Shown: positions 1-8,024, numbered from the stretch's first letter. The stretch: 11,537 nucleotides of DNA from Halanaerobiaceae bacterium (GCA_003557445.1 PWOK01000352.1:1-11537); one strand, 5' to 3'. A program made the numbers and translations. Notes: generated by a model not told the origin, from the letters alone.

Positions 1-2
1 AA

Positions 3-461
3 GCTATACTAAAAGTTCATCCCTATGAAGAAGCTGTTATAGATATTTATCCCCTTGAAAATATAAAAAAGAAGCTGGGTATTGGCAGGATAGGTCAGTT
101 ACAAAAAACCATCTTACTGGAAAATTACATTAAAGAGATCAAAGAAAAACTCAATCTTGAAAAAATAAGAATCAGTGGACAAATTAATAAAAACATTAAG
201 ACAGTCGCCATATGTAATGGTAGTGGAGGAGATTTTATAACTGAAGCTAAAAATTCAGGTGCTGATGTTTATATTACCGGAGATGTAAAATATCATCAGG
301 CTTTAAAGGCACAACAACTTAATTTGACTGTTATCGATGCCGGACATTATAATACTGAAGTAGTGGTCAAACAATATTTAAGAAAAAAAATCGGTAATAT
401 GTTAAATGATATAAAAATTATAATTTCTGAAATTAACACCAATCCCTGGGTTTATCATTAA
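3..461 (+). CDS. Nif3-like (YqfO/DUF34) metal-binding protein, C-terminal part
   Basis: The open frame enters from the left edge, giving 152 residues before TAA at 459-461; the N-terminal half lies outside the window. The fragment begins in the inserted CutA/PII-like domain of the long YqfO form, recognisable by HPYEE at residues 6-10 followed by a YPLEN...GIGRIG segment. It continues into the second half of the Nif3 core: CNGSGGDF (about nt 210-237), GADVYITGDVKYH (about 261-299) and DAGHYNTE (336-359). The His and Glu of that last motif are known in the family as ligands of the dinuclear metal site. Nif3 proteins are widespread hexameric metal proteins of unclear physiological role; the database name 'GTP cyclohydrolase 1 type 2 homolog' is not a proven activity. 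In Firmicutes the gene usually follows the tRNA methyltransferase gene trmK, which would lie upstream. No clear terminator separates it from rnpB. Family assignment is firm, function is not. Confidence 0.93.
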   Translation, partial: AILKVHPYEEAVIDIYPLENIKKKLGIGRIGQLQKTILLENYIKEIKEKLNLEKIRISGQINKNIKTVAICNGSGGDFITEAKNSGADVYITGDVKYHQALKAQQLNLTVIDAGHYNTEVVVKQYLRKKIGNMLNDIKIIISEINTNPWVYH

Positions 462-542
462 CATAATACAGTAAATTTACAGGAATAATTCGTTAAATTG
501 ATAAAACCTGTTTAATTTAAGTATTGTAGTAATTTTTAATGT

Positions 543-571
543 TTGACATTTTTATAATTGAGTGGTATACT
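543..571 (+). promoter_or_regulatory. Strong sigma-A-type promoter of rnpB
   Basis: A perfect TTGACA (-35, 543-548) is separated by exactly 17 bp from TATACT (-10, 566-571). The -10 is preceded by TG at 563-564, an extended -10 motif. Transcription would start near 578, only a few bases before the first strand of the RNase P RNA terminal helix. This is the closest match to consensus in the window, as expected for an abundant stable RNA. Confidence 0.9.
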
Positions 572-582
572 ATGATTAAAAT

Positions 583-980
583 AAGTTAACCGAATGATCG
601 CAGGTTTTTTAGAAATGAAAACCTGAGGAAAGTCCGGGCTCCATAGGGCAGGATGCTGGGTAACACCCAGTGGAGGTAACTTCAGGAAAGTGCCACAGAA
701 ATATACCACCTGCTGGAGTGGAATTTAAAATCTGCAAATTTAATATTTCTGGATTTTAAATTCTATTTTCAGTATGGTAAGGGTGAAATGGTGAGGTAAG
801 AGCTTACCAGTATTCAGGTGACTGAATAGCTAGGTAAACCCCATCTGGAGCAAGTCCGAATAGAGGAGGAACAAAAAAATGGCCCATTTTATCCTCCAGG
901 GTATGGACGCTAAAGGTATCAGGTAACTGATACTATAGATAGATGATCATTTTGACAGAACCCGGCTTACAGGTTAACTT
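583..980 (+). ncRNA. rnpB: RNase P RNA, bacterial class A
   Basis: This is the catalytic RNA of RNase P, which removes 5' leaders from pre-tRNAs together with the RnpA protein. The universally conserved blocks appear in order: GAGGAAAGTCCGGGCTCC (625-642), CACAGAAATATACC (694-707), GGTAAGGGTGAAATGG (about 776-791), the GGAGCAAGTCCGAATAG region (about 847-863), TAGATAGATGATC (about 936-948) and ACAGAACCCGGCTTAC (955-970). The GGTAAGAGCTTACCAG element and the GAATAG context fit class A rather than the Bacillus class B. P1 pairs 583-591 with 972-980; P3 pairs CAGGTTTT (601-608) with AAAACCTG (618-625). An AT-rich P12-like arm pairs 721-732 with 752-763 perfectly. The exact mature ends are inferred from P1. 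At about 398 nt the length is normal for the class. Confidence 0.97.
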
Positions 981-1000
981 ATTTTAGTTTTTTCATTTTC
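972..1000 (+). terminator. Probable rnpB terminator using the P1 helix
   Basis: The 3' strand of P1, GGTTAACTT (972-980), extends into ATTTT (981-985). Together they are perfectly complementary to 578-591, giving 14 uninterrupted base pairs, and a T-rich stretch follows (TTTTAGTTTTTTCATTTTC, about 982-1000). No separate hairpin is seen before the next gene, so the long-range P1 helix plus the T-tract may end the transcript. This is inference: long-range closure is an unusual terminator architecture, and a processing site is the alternative. Confidence 0.45.
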
Positions 1001-1031
1001 TTGTATTTTTTTAAGGAAATATTACTATAAT
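1001..1031 (+). promoter_or_regulatory. Possible promoter for the small-ORF pair
   Basis: A perfect TATAAT lies at 1026-1031, with TTGTAT at 1001-1006 as the best -35 candidate. The spacer is 19 bp, longer than ideal, so the -10 is more convincing than the -35. It would start a short leader just upstream of the ribosome binding site at 1051-1056. Confidence 0.45.
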
Positions 1032-1065
1032 ATAAATATAAAAGAATAATGAGGTGTTAAATAAT

Positions 1066-1293
1066 ATGTCAAAAGCAAATGTTTTGGATGCAATTGAAAG
1101 GTTGAATTTTGCTCTCAGTAAAGTTGATGATTTTGAGGATATTGATGTTGATTTGAGTCAGAGAGTACTGGAAAACAGAATTATAACACTTGAAGGTTAT
1201 TTAAGATATCTTGAAAGTGTCGGTATGCCAAAAATCAAAAAAATCCAAGAGCTGCTGGAGGATGATTATAATGACAGATCAGATTTATTATAA
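1066..1293 (+). CDS. Small acidic helical protein of unknown function (75 aa)
   Basis: I do not recognise this family. ATG at 1066 is preferred over an in-frame GTG at 1054, because that GTG is part of the ribosome binding site GAGGTG (1051-1056), which sits 9 nt before the ATG. The product is soluble-looking, with no membrane segment or Cys/His cluster. It seems largely alpha-helical, with one amphipathic stretch at about residues 4-20 and another at 32-65, and it is acidic around DDFEDIDVDL (21-30). Its last 23 nt overlap the next small gene, whose ribosome binding site lies inside this frame, so the two are probably translationally coupled. A good ribosome binding site, a TATAAT upstream and the coupled neighbour argue that it is real. 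A structural or regulatory small protein is possible, but no function can be assigned. Confidence 0.7.
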   Translation: MSKANVLDAIERLNFALSKVDDFEDIDVDLSQRVLENRIITLEGYLRYLESVGMPKIKKIQELLEDDYNDRSDLL

Positions 1294-1471
1294 AATACAG
1301 TATCCCATTAAAAAGGCAATAACAACTTTAAAAAATATAGATGAAGAAAATCCTGATATTGCAGAATATGATAGAAAGGATTTAATTAAAATCCAACAAT
1401 TTCTACAAAAATGGGAAAATGAGGGTGAAAAATCTTTACTGGAATTAATTAAAAAATTACGACAAAAATAA
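1271..1471 (+). CDS. Small helical protein of unknown function (66 aa), overlapping the previous gene
   Basis: Family not recognised. ATG at 1271 is chosen because GGAGG (1257-1261) lies 9 nt before it; an in-frame ATG at 1262 and starts further upstream run through or precede that ribosome binding site. The reading frame is +1 relative to the preceding gene, with 23 nt shared. The product is Lys/Glu-rich and predicted helical, with about residues 10-23 forming one amphipathic helix, a turn around EENPDI (25-30), and a second helix at about 35-64. It has no signal peptide or transmembrane segment. By eye its spacing of hydrophobic residues resembles that of the upstream protein, which could reflect an old tandem duplication, but the similarity is weak. 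A hairpin follows the stop, suggesting that the pair forms its own short transcription unit. Confidence 0.68.
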   Translation: MTDQIYYKIQYPIKKAITTLKNIDEENPDIAEYDRKDLIKIQQFLQKWENEGEKSLLELIKKLRQK

Positions 1472-1501
1472 ATTTAAACAAATCATCTTTTTCTATTTGT
1501 G

Positions 1502-1543
1502 TTAGCCATGGCAGTTGATAAAATCCATGGCTAAATTTATTTT
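1502..1543 (+). terminator. Hairpin terminator after the small-ORF pair
   Basis: A perfect 10-bp inverted repeat, TTAGCCATGG (1502-1511) and CCATGGCTAA (1525-1534), with a 13-nt loop, is followed by ATTTATTTT. The T-tract is interrupted, so termination may be partial. Its position, 31 nt after the stop of the second small gene and before the regulator gene, fits a transcription-unit boundary. Confidence 0.65.
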
Positions 1544-1558
1544 ACCTGTATTAATACC

Positions 1559-1564
1559 TATAAT
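1559..1564 (+). promoter_or_regulatory. Possible -10 element for the HTH regulator
   Basis: TATAAT at 1559-1564 lies between the upstream hairpin and the regulator gene, but there is no good -35 at 16-18 bp. It would give a leader of about 70 nt. That leader holds GGTGA (1573-1577) and TCACC (1607-1611), which could pair or form operator half-sites for autoregulation. The sequence suggests this only weakly. Confidence 0.3.
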
Positions 1565-1638
1565 ATAAACGGGTGATACCAATCATCTCTTTAAAAAATG
1601 TCAAATTCACCTTAATATATAAATAAGAGGTGAAAAAC

Positions 1639-2034
1639 ATGGAAAAAAATATAATAGGAACCAGGTTGAGAAAAATAAGATATAGTCTTGATTTAACCCA
1701 GGAAAAACTGGGGGAAAAAGCTGATTTACATTATAGTTATATTGGACAGGTGGAAAGAGGTGATAAAACACCATCTCTAAAAGCATTAATAAAAATTGCA
1801 GATGCTTTAGATATTTCTCTGGAAGAATTGATTCAGGATGAAGATCTGGATCACAGAAGAATAACCAACATAAAATTAAAAAATATTAACAAACTACTTA
1901 TTGGAAGAAAACCAGAAGAACTGGAATTTATTTATGAGATTTTAAAAGAATTACTGGATTTTATAGATTCTATGAATGGAATAAATAAAAAAGAAGAAAA
2001 TCAGGATTTAAACTTAAAGGGATCAAGTAATTGA
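1639..2034 (+). CDS. XRE-family helix-turn-helix transcriptional regulator (131 aa)
   Basis: The product is a small DNA-binding protein of the Cro/C1 (HTH_3) type. The domain spans about residues 6-65: TRLRKIRYSLDLTQEKLGEKA leads into the HTH, with the recognition helix around HYSYIGQVERG (31-41), then the usual TPSLKALIKIADALDIS helix and a LEELI end. A helical C-terminal part (about 75-112, containing RKPEELEFIYEILKEL) is common in SinR-like Firmicute regulators, where it mediates dimerisation. ATG at 1639 is taken as the start, 6 nt after GAGGTG (1627-1632); an in-frame GTG at 1630 overlaps that site and is rejected. The gene sits between an upstream hairpin and yebC with no terminator between them, so some read-through into yebC is likely. 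Its target is unknown; autoregulation would be typical. Domain call is firm, role is open. Confidence 0.92.
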   Translation: MEKNIIGTRLRKIRYSLDLTQEKLGEKADLHYSYIGQVERGDKTPSLKALIKIADALDISLEELIQDEDLDHRRITNIKLKNINKLLIGRKPEELEFIYEILKELLDFIDSMNGINKKEENQDLNLKGSSN

Positions 2035-2059
2035 ATAATTGTTTGATCTGTGTTAAAAT
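2031..2059 (+). promoter_or_regulatory. Promoter for yebC overlapping the regulator stop codon
   Basis: TTGAAT (2031-2036) and TAAAAT (2054-2059) are 17 bp apart, with TG at 2051-2052 giving an extended -10. A TATAAT at 2059-2064 is an alternative -10 but lacks a well-spaced -35. The -35 covers the TGA stop of the HTH gene, so yebC can be expressed separately from it. Confidence 0.6.
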
Positions 2060-2094
2060 ATAATAGAATTCTGTAAAATCTGGAGGTGTTCTTT

Positions 2095-2859
2095 TTGGCA
2101 GGTCATTCAAAATGGGCAAATATTAAACATAAAAAACAAAAAGAAGATAAAAGAAAAGCCAAATTATTTTCCAAATTAAGCAGGAAAATTGCAGTAGCAG
2201 CCAGAGAAGGTGGAGGAGACCCTGAAACCAACAATGATTTAAGTCTGGCCATACAAAAAGCCAAAGATAACAATATGCCCAATGAAAATATTGAACGGGC
2301 AATTAAAAGAGGTACAGGTAATCTTGAAGGAGTAGAATATGAAAACTTTGTCTATGAAGGTTATGGTCCAGGAGGAGTAGCTTTATATCTGGATATAATG
2401 AGTGATAATAGAAATCGTACAGCTTCTGAAATTCGTCATATTTTATCTTCCAATGGTGGTAATCTTGGAGAATCAGGCTGTGTTTCCTGGATGTTTGAAA
2501 AAAAAGGACAGATAATAATTGATCTGGGTAAAAATCAGCTTGATGAGGATGATTTGATGTTAATGGCTATTGATGCTGGAGCAGAGGATATTTCAATTGA
2601 GGATAATCTGGCTACAATATATACAATACCCAAAAATTATAAATCAACCAGAAAAAATTTAGAGGAAAATGATATTGAAATAGAATCTGCAGATATTGCC
2701 ATGGTTCCAACCAATGAAGTTAAACTTGACCAAAAAACTGCCAGAAAAACATTAAAATTAATGGAAGAACTGGAAGATCATGATGACATTCAGGATGTTT
2801 ATGCTAATTTTGATATACCTGAATCAGTTATGGAAGAAATCGAAAATGAGGATGGTTAA
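2095..2859 (+). CDS. yebC: YebC/PmpR/TACO1-family protein
   Basis: The 254-residue product starts with the family hallmark MAGHSKWANIKHKK, which fixes the start at TTG 2095, 6 nt after TGGAGGTG (2081-2088); the GTG at 2086 falls inside the ribosome binding site. Further signatures are the lysine-rich N-terminal domain to about residue 75, YEGYGPGGVA (87-96), NRNRTASEIRH (105-115), GNLGESGCVSWMF (122-134) and the C-terminal DHDDIQDVYANFD (228-240). Length matches the family (about 240-255). YebC proteins were long called transcriptional regulators (PmpR); more recent work links YebC homologues and mitochondrial TACO1 to relief of ribosome stalling at difficult proline-containing motifs. Which role holds here cannot be told from sequence. 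In Firmicutes yebC commonly lies just upstream of the bofC/ruv cluster, as here. A terminator after its stop suggests that it is transcribed apart from that cluster. Confidence 0.97.
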   Translation: MAGHSKWANIKHKKQKEDKRKAKLFSKLSRKIAVAAREGGGDPETNNDLSLAIQKAKDNNMPNENIERAIKRGTGNLEGVEYENFVYEGYGPGGVALYLDIMSDNRNRTASEIRHILSSNGGNLGESGCVSWMFEKKGQIIIDLGKNQLDEDDLMLMAIDAGAEDISIEDNLATIYTIPKNYKSTRKNLEENDIEIESADIAMVPTNEVKLDQKTARKTLKLMEELEDHDDIQDVYANFDIPESVMEEIENEDG

Positions 2860-2882
2860 ATCTAAAAAGCATGTTTTTTAAT

Positions 2883-2908
2883 AGGCACTGAGTACCTCAG
2901 TGTCTTTT
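2883..2908 (+). terminator. Intrinsic terminator after yebC
   Basis: A 10-bp stem, AGGCACTGAG (2883-2892) with CTCAGTGTCT (2896-2905), has one G-U pair and a TAC loop. It is followed by TTTT and, shortly after, ATATTTTTT. It lies 23 nt after the yebC stop, a standard rho-independent layout that separates yebC from the downstream cluster. Confidence 0.88.
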
Positions 2909-2971
2909 GTATATTTTTTGGTTGCTTTGGTAATAATAAAACTAAAAAATATACAGAAATGAGTGAAAAAC

Positions 2972-3640
2972 ATGTTAAAAAGAAAAATTATATTTTCTTA
3001 CTTTCTTTTTGTTTTTGTGGGGATTATTACTTTTTTAATTTTTTTTCAGCAAATAGAGCAGGATATTGACCAAAATAATATCAGTGATTATCAAATAATG
3101 ATACCTGTTCTTCCTGAACAGGTTCAAAAATCTTTTAATAAGATAATAGATGAAGCTGAAGAAAAATATCAAATCAATTATCGATTTAATCTAAATTTTG
3201 TTGATTTATATAGTGAAAATGTAATTACATCCTCTACACCCCTAATTTTAAAATTATATGAGCAAAATAAAAATGAAAAATCAAGTTATATTTTAAAGAT
3301 GCCTTCTTCTTTTACCGGTTTAACACTAAAACAGCTGGAAAATATTCTTGATAACAACTGGAATATTAATGAATATAAAGCCGATAAAAAACTTGTTTTA
3401 GCAACAAATATTTCTGATTTTTATAAATTCAGCAATGAAAAATTTCTGGGAATTAAAGATGGATATATTGCAGTTTATGAAAGAAAAAATGATCAGGAGA
3501 TATTATTATATAAAACAGAAATTGCCATTAATAAATTACCAGAGAAAGAAAAAGAAGACTTAGAAAAAGGAATAGAGGTAAAGGATAAAGAAGAATTACT
3601 TACTTTACTGGAAGGCCTGTTAGGTTATATTAAAGATTAA
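2972..3640 (+). CDS. BofC C-terminal-domain protein, membrane-anchored
   Basis: The product has 222 residues, with a hydrophobic segment at about residues 5-26 after a basic MLKRK, so it is a signal anchor or uncleaved signal peptide placing the rest outside the membrane. The middle (about 40-110) is not recognisable. From about residue 113 (FTGLTLKQLENIL) to 218 it resembles clostridial BofC C-terminal-domain proteins: FLGIKDGYIAVYE (158-170), then INKLPEKEKEDLEKGIEV (186-203) and a final EELLTLLEGLLGY. In Bacillus BofC restrains the forespore protease SpoIVB, and its gene lies beside ruvA, the same place as here. Whether this protein has that role is unproven; many relatives are annotated only by domain. 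ATG 2972 follows a weak GAGTG site by 6 nt; the GTG at 2963 lies inside that site. Domain call rests on recalled motif pattern plus gene order. Confidence 0.72.
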   Translation: MLKRKIIFSYFLFVFVGIITFLIFFQQIEQDIDQNNISDYQIMIPVLPEQVQKSFNKIIDEAEEKYQINYRFNLNFVDLYSENVITSSTPLILKLYEQNKNEKSSYILKMPSSFTGLTLKQLENILDNNWNINEYKADKKLVLATNISDFYKFSNEKFLGIKDGYIAVYERKNDQEILLYKTEIAINKLPEKEKEDLEKGIEVKDKEELLTLLEGLLGYIKD

Positions 3641-3662
3641 AAATGTTTAAGGGGGATTTTTA

Positions 3663-4157
3663 TTGTTAATCTTAGGAATTGATCCAGGACTGGCTACTGT
3701 TGGTTATGCCCTGGTCAAAATAGAAGGAAATAAATTTTCCATGGTGGATTATGGGACTATTTGTACTCCCTCTGATCTCAGTGATAATAAGCGGTTACAG
3801 TTAATATATGATAGGTTAAATCAAATAATTAAAAAATACAAACCGGATCAGATGGCTGTGGAAGAATTGTTTTTTAATAAAAATGTAAAAACTGCAATTA
3901 GAGTTGGTCAGGCCAGAGGAGTTATTTTACTCTGTGGTTCCCGTGCCAATATTAAAGTTGCTGAATATACCCCTTTACAGGTAAAACAGGCTGTAGCTGG
4001 TTATGGAAGGGCCCAAAAGAATCAGGTTCAGGAAATGGTTAAAATACTTCTTAATCTAAAATCAATACCAAAATCAGATGATGCAGCTGATGCTCTGGCA
4101 GTATCAATCTGTCATGGCAATTGTTACAGTTCAAAACAGAAGTGGGGTGATCTTTAG
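3663..4157 (+). CDS. ruvC: Holliday junction endonuclease RuvC
   Basis: RuvC is a dimeric resolvase that nicks two opposed strands of a Holliday junction in concert with RuvAB. The 164-residue product has the RNase H-like fold signatures: LGIDPG at 4-9 with the first catalytic Asp (D7), AVEELFFNKN at 65-74 with catalytic Glu (E67), and DDAADALA at 139-146 with the last acidic pair (D140, D143). All four expected metal-binding acids are present. The start is TTG at 3663, supported by AAGGGGGA (3649-3656) 6 nt upstream and by the first codons encoding the conserved strand. The gap to the BofC-like gene is 22 nt, and the stop codon overlaps the ruvA start by 1 nt. Presence of RuvC argues against Bacillales, which resolve junctions with RecU. 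Confidence 0.98.
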   Translation: MLILGIDPGLATVGYALVKIEGNKFSMVDYGTICTPSDLSDNKRLQLIYDRLNQIIKKYKPDQMAVEELFFNKNVKTAIRVGQARGVILLCGSRANIKVAEYTPLQVKQAVAGYGRAQKNQVQEMVKILLNLKSIPKSDDAADALAVSICHGNCYSSKQKWGDL

Positions 4158-4744
4158 TGATAGCTTTTCTAAGTGGGGTATTATTTAGCAAAAATGAAAA
4201 TGAAATTATTATTAATGTTGATGGAGTTGGATATTTTGTTTATGTAAGTAAATTAATTGATCTGCCTGATCCAGGGGAGAGAATTAATATATATATTTAT
4301 ACCTATATTCGGGAAGATACCCTGGATTTATATGGATTTAATTCTATGGAAGAAAGAAAGTTATTTGATATATTGCTATCTGTTTCCAGAGTTGGTCCTA
4401 AAGCTGCCTTAAATATTCTCTCAACATTAACCTATGAAGAGGTTATTGGAGCAATAATGGGTGAAAAATTTGAGGTTTTAAAACAGGTTTCAGGTATAGG
4501 TCAAAAAACAGCTCAAAGACTTGTACTGGAATTAAAAAGTAAAATTAAAGATCTGGGATATGAATATCAGATAAATACTACTACCGGTTCTGATAATAAT
4601 GAATTATATCAGGGTTTAAATAATCTTGGTTATACTAATAGAGAAATAGAGAAAGCTTTATCTGAAATTAATTTTGAAAAGGAAACAGATCTTGAACAAA
4701 AAATCAAAATGATTTTAAATTATTTTGGCGGGGAGAGTTTATAA
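4157..4744 (+). CDS. ruvA: Holliday junction branch-migration protein RuvA
   Basis: RuvA binds four-way junctions as a tetramer and loads the RuvB motor. The 195-residue product shows all three domains. The OB-fold domain I (about 1-62) contains the acidic-pin sequence IREDTLDLYGF (51-61). The tandem helix-hairpin-helix domain II has VSRVGPKAALNIL (76-88) and VSGIGQKTAQRLV (111-123). The flexible linker (about 135-147) is followed by domain III (about 148-192), which contacts RuvB. The GTG start at 4157 overlaps the ruvC TAG by one base and is preceded by GGGGTG about 7 nt upstream, so translation is probably coupled. The ruvB ATG directly abuts the stop codon. Length and motifs are entirely normal. 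Confidence 0.98.
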   Translation: MIAFLSGVLFSKNENEIIINVDGVGYFVYVSKLIDLPDPGERINIYIYTYIREDTLDLYGFNSMEERKLFDILLSVSRVGPKAALNILSTLTYEEVIGAIMGEKFEVLKQVSGIGQKTAQRLVLELKSKIKDLGYEYQINTTTGSDNNELYQGLNNLGYTNREIEKALSEINFEKETDLEQKIKMILNYFGGESL

Positions 4745-5779
4745 ATGATGGATAATAATGACAGGATAGTTTCTCCACAAAAAAAAGAAGATGATAATTA
4801 TCTTGATCAAAATTTAAGGCCTGATAAATTAAAACATTATATCGGACAGAAAAAAATTAAAGAAAAATTAAATATATTTATGGAAGCTGCCAGAAACAGA
4901 CAGGAAGCCCTTGACCATGTCCTTTTATATGGACCACCTGGACTGGGGAAAACCACTCTGGCCAATATTATTGCCAATGAATTAAATGTTAATATTCATA
5001 GAACATCAGGGCCTGCTATAGAAAGACCCGGTGATCTGGCTTCTATTCTGACAAACCTGCAGGAAAAAGATGTTTTATTTATTGATGAAATTCATCGTTT
5101 AAACAAAATGGTTGAAGAGGTCCTTTATCCAGCATTAGAAGATTATAGTCTGGATATAATCATTGGTAAAGGACCCGGGGCCCGTTCTGTAAGACTGGAT
5201 TTATCTCCTTTTACTCTTGTCGGGGCAACAACCAGAGCCGGTTTGATAAGCTCTCCTCTCAGGGATAGATTTGGGGTAATTAACCGTCTGGAATTCTATA
5301 ATGAACAGGAGTTAAGGGATATTGTTATTCGTTCTGCCAGAATACTGGGGATAAAGGTTCATCCTGAAGGAGCTATAGAGGTTGCAAGGCGTTCAAGGGG
5401 AACACCCAGAATATGTAACAGGCTTTTGAAAAGAATCAGGGATTATGCTGAAGTTAAAGCTGATGGAGTTATAACTTCTGAGATAGTGGATAAAGCTTTA
5501 AAACTACTGGAAATAGATGAACTGGGGCTTGATCGTATTGATCATAAATTATTAAAAACAATTATCCATAAATTTGATGGTGGTCCGGTGGGTTTGAATA
5601 CAATGGCTGCAGCTATCAGTGAGGAAACTGAAACCATTGAAGAGGTTTATGAACCATATTTATTACAACTGGGTTTTATAGATAGAACTCCCAGGGGAAG
5701 AATTGCAACTTTAGCCGCCTATAAACATCTTGATATAAAGCATAAAAAGCAGAACAAAAATTTATTTGATAATAAATAG
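4745..5779 (+). CDS. ruvB: Holliday junction branch-migration ATPase RuvB
   Basis: RuvB is the AAA+ hexameric motor that pulls DNA through the RuvA-bound junction. In the 344-residue product the Walker A is GPPGLGKT (63-70), Walker B is LFIDEIH (111-117), sensor 1 is GATTR (160-164), and the arginine-finger segment is SPLRDRFG (170-177). Sensor 2 lies in [12 protein letters not shown] (219-230). The C-terminal winged-helix domain holds [14 protein letters not shown] (277-290) and ends with [10 protein letters not shown] (310-319). A Lys-rich tail of about 15 residues is unremarkable. Of two adjacent ATG codons (4745, 4748) the first lies closer (9 nt) to GGGGAG (4730-4735) and is used. There is no gap to ruvA, and queA follows after 11 nt, so all belong to one transcription unit. 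Confidence 0.98.
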   Translation: MMDNNDRIVSPQKKEDDNYLDQNLRPDKLKHYIGQKKIKEKLNIFMEAARNRQEALDHVLLYGPPGLGKTTLANIIANELNVNIHRTSGPAIERPGDLASILTNLQEKDVLFIDEIHRLNKMVEEVLYPALEDYSLDIIIGKGPGARSVRLDLSPFTLVGATTRAGLISSPLRDRFGVINRLEFYNEQELRDIVIRSARILGIKVHPEGAIEVARRSRGTPRICNRLLKRIRDYAEVKADGVITSEIVDKALKLLEIDELGLDRIDHKLLKTIIHKFDGGPVGLNTMAAAISEETETIEEVYEPYLLQLGFIDRTPRGRIATLAAYKHLDIKHKKQNKNLFDNK

Positions 5780-5790
5780 GAGCGATAAAT

Positions 5791-6816
5791 ATGCAGGTTG
5801 ATGAATTTGATTATCAGTTACCGGAGGAATTAATTGCTCAAAAGCCGGTAGATAAACGGGATGAATCCCGTTTAATGCTTTTGAATCACAGGACTGGTTC
5901 CCTTAAACATGAATATTTTAAAAATATTTTAGATTATTTAAATCCGGGTGATTTAATAGTTCGTAATAATAGTAAAGTTATTCCGGCCCGATTATATGGG
6001 AAAAAAGTTCCCACAGGTACTGAAATAGAGGTTTTATTACTTAATGAAATAAAAAAGGATATATGGCAGGTACTGGTTAAACCGGGACGCAGGGTAAAAA
6101 AAGATACGGTAATTTCTTTTGCAGAAGGTCTTTTAAAGGCAAAATCTGTTGATTATACTGATTTTGGTGGTAGAATTATGGAATTTAATTATCAGGGGGA
6201 ATTTGCCAGTATTCTTGATCAGATTGGTCAGATGCCATTACCCCCCTATATAACAAGAGAATTAAAAGAACCGGATCGATATCAGACTGTTTATGCACAA
6301 AAAAAAGGTTCAGCTGCTGCACCCACTGCCGGTCTTCATTTTACCCCTGAACTTTTAAAATCACTTAAAGAAAAAGGTATTCAAATTGCTGATATCACTT
6401 TACATGTTGGTCTGGGTACCTTTAGGCCTGTAAAAGTTAATAATGTAGAAGAACATGATATGCATGCAGAATACTATGAAATAAGCTCTGAAACAGTTTC
6501 CAGAATTAAAAAAACAAAAAAAGCAGGAAAGAGAATAATTGCCATAGGGACTACAGTAACAAGGACTCTGGAGGGGGTTGTTACAGAAAAAGGCCAGTTA
6601 GAAGAATCTAAGGGATGGACTGATATTTTTATATATCCCGGTTATGAGTTTAAAGTAATTGATGGAATTATTACCAATTTTCATTTACCAAAATCAACCC
6701 TGATTATGCTTGTTAGTGCCTTTGCCGGCAAAAAAAAAGTGATGAAAGCCTATAAGACAGCAGTTGAAAAAAAATACAGATTTTATAGTTTTGGAGATGC
6801 GATGTTTATATATTAA
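5791..6816 (+). CDS. queA: S-adenosylmethionine:tRNA ribosyltransferase-isomerase QueA
   Basis: QueA transfers and isomerises the ribosyl group of SAM onto preQ1 already placed in tRNA, forming epoxyqueuosine at position 34 of tRNAs with GUN anticodons. The 341-residue product carries the family landmarks: [14 protein letters not shown] (6-19), RDESRLML (23-30), [16 protein letters not shown] (53-68), [13 protein letters not shown] (173-185), [10 protein letters not shown] (205-214), HAEYYEIS (225-232), GTTVTRTLE (253-261) and [18 protein letters not shown] (294-311). The ATG at 5791 has AGGAG at its usual distance. The gene lies 11 nt after ruvB and 24 nt before tgt, the partner enzyme acting one step earlier. 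The ruvB-queA-tgt-yajC order is shared widely among Firmicutes. No preQ1 riboswitch lies directly upstream. Length is normal. Confidence 0.98.
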   Translation: MQVDEFDYQLPEELIAQKPVDKRDESRLMLLNHRTGSLKHEYFKNILDYLNPGDLIVRNNSKVIPARLYGKKVPTGTEIEVLLLNEIKKDIWQVLVKPGRRVKKDTVISFAEGLLKAKSVDYTDFGGRIMEFNYQGEFASILDQIGQMPLPPYITRELKEPDRYQTVYAQKKGSAAAPTAGLHFTPELLKSLKEKGIQIADITLHVGLGTFRPVKVNNVEEHDMHAEYYEISSETVSRIKKTKKAGKRIIAIGTTVTRTLEGVVTEKGQLEESKGWTDIFIYPGYEFKVIDGIITNFHLPKSTLIMLVSAFAGKKKVMKAYKTAVEKKYRFYSFGDAMFIY

Positions 6817-7956
<1,140 letters not shown>

Positions 7957-7964
7957 AATCAATA

Positions 7965-7994
7965 TTGGTATAATTATAAAATTTATGTTATAAT
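7965..7994 (+). promoter_or_regulatory. Possible promoter ahead of yajC
   Basis: TTGGTA (7965-7970) and TATAAT (7989-7994) are 18 bp apart, and the -10 is preceded by TG at 7986-7987. A second extended -10, TGGTATAAT, lies at 7966-7974. This allows the export genes to be transcribed independently of tgt, although no strong terminator blocks read-through. Confidence 0.5.
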
Positions 7995-8024
7995 TATTTT
8001 AAAATAAATATTTTCTTTTAAAAT

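Noticed and set aside
1066..2034. Small-gene pair plus HTH regulator as a toxin-antitoxin module
   Set aside because: The two small proteins show no toxin motif that I recognise, and a hairpin and a 167-nt gap separate them from the regulator. Nothing beyond size and overlap supports the idea.
5700..5790. preQ1 riboswitch ahead of queA/tgt
   Set aside because: queA starts 11 nt after ruvB, and there is no room or sequence for an aptamer; the preceding bases are coding.
7969..7996. AT-only inverted repeat (TAATTATA / TATAATTA) in the tgt-yajC gap
   Set aside because: Expected by chance in an A/T-only stretch and better explained by the overlapping -10 elements.
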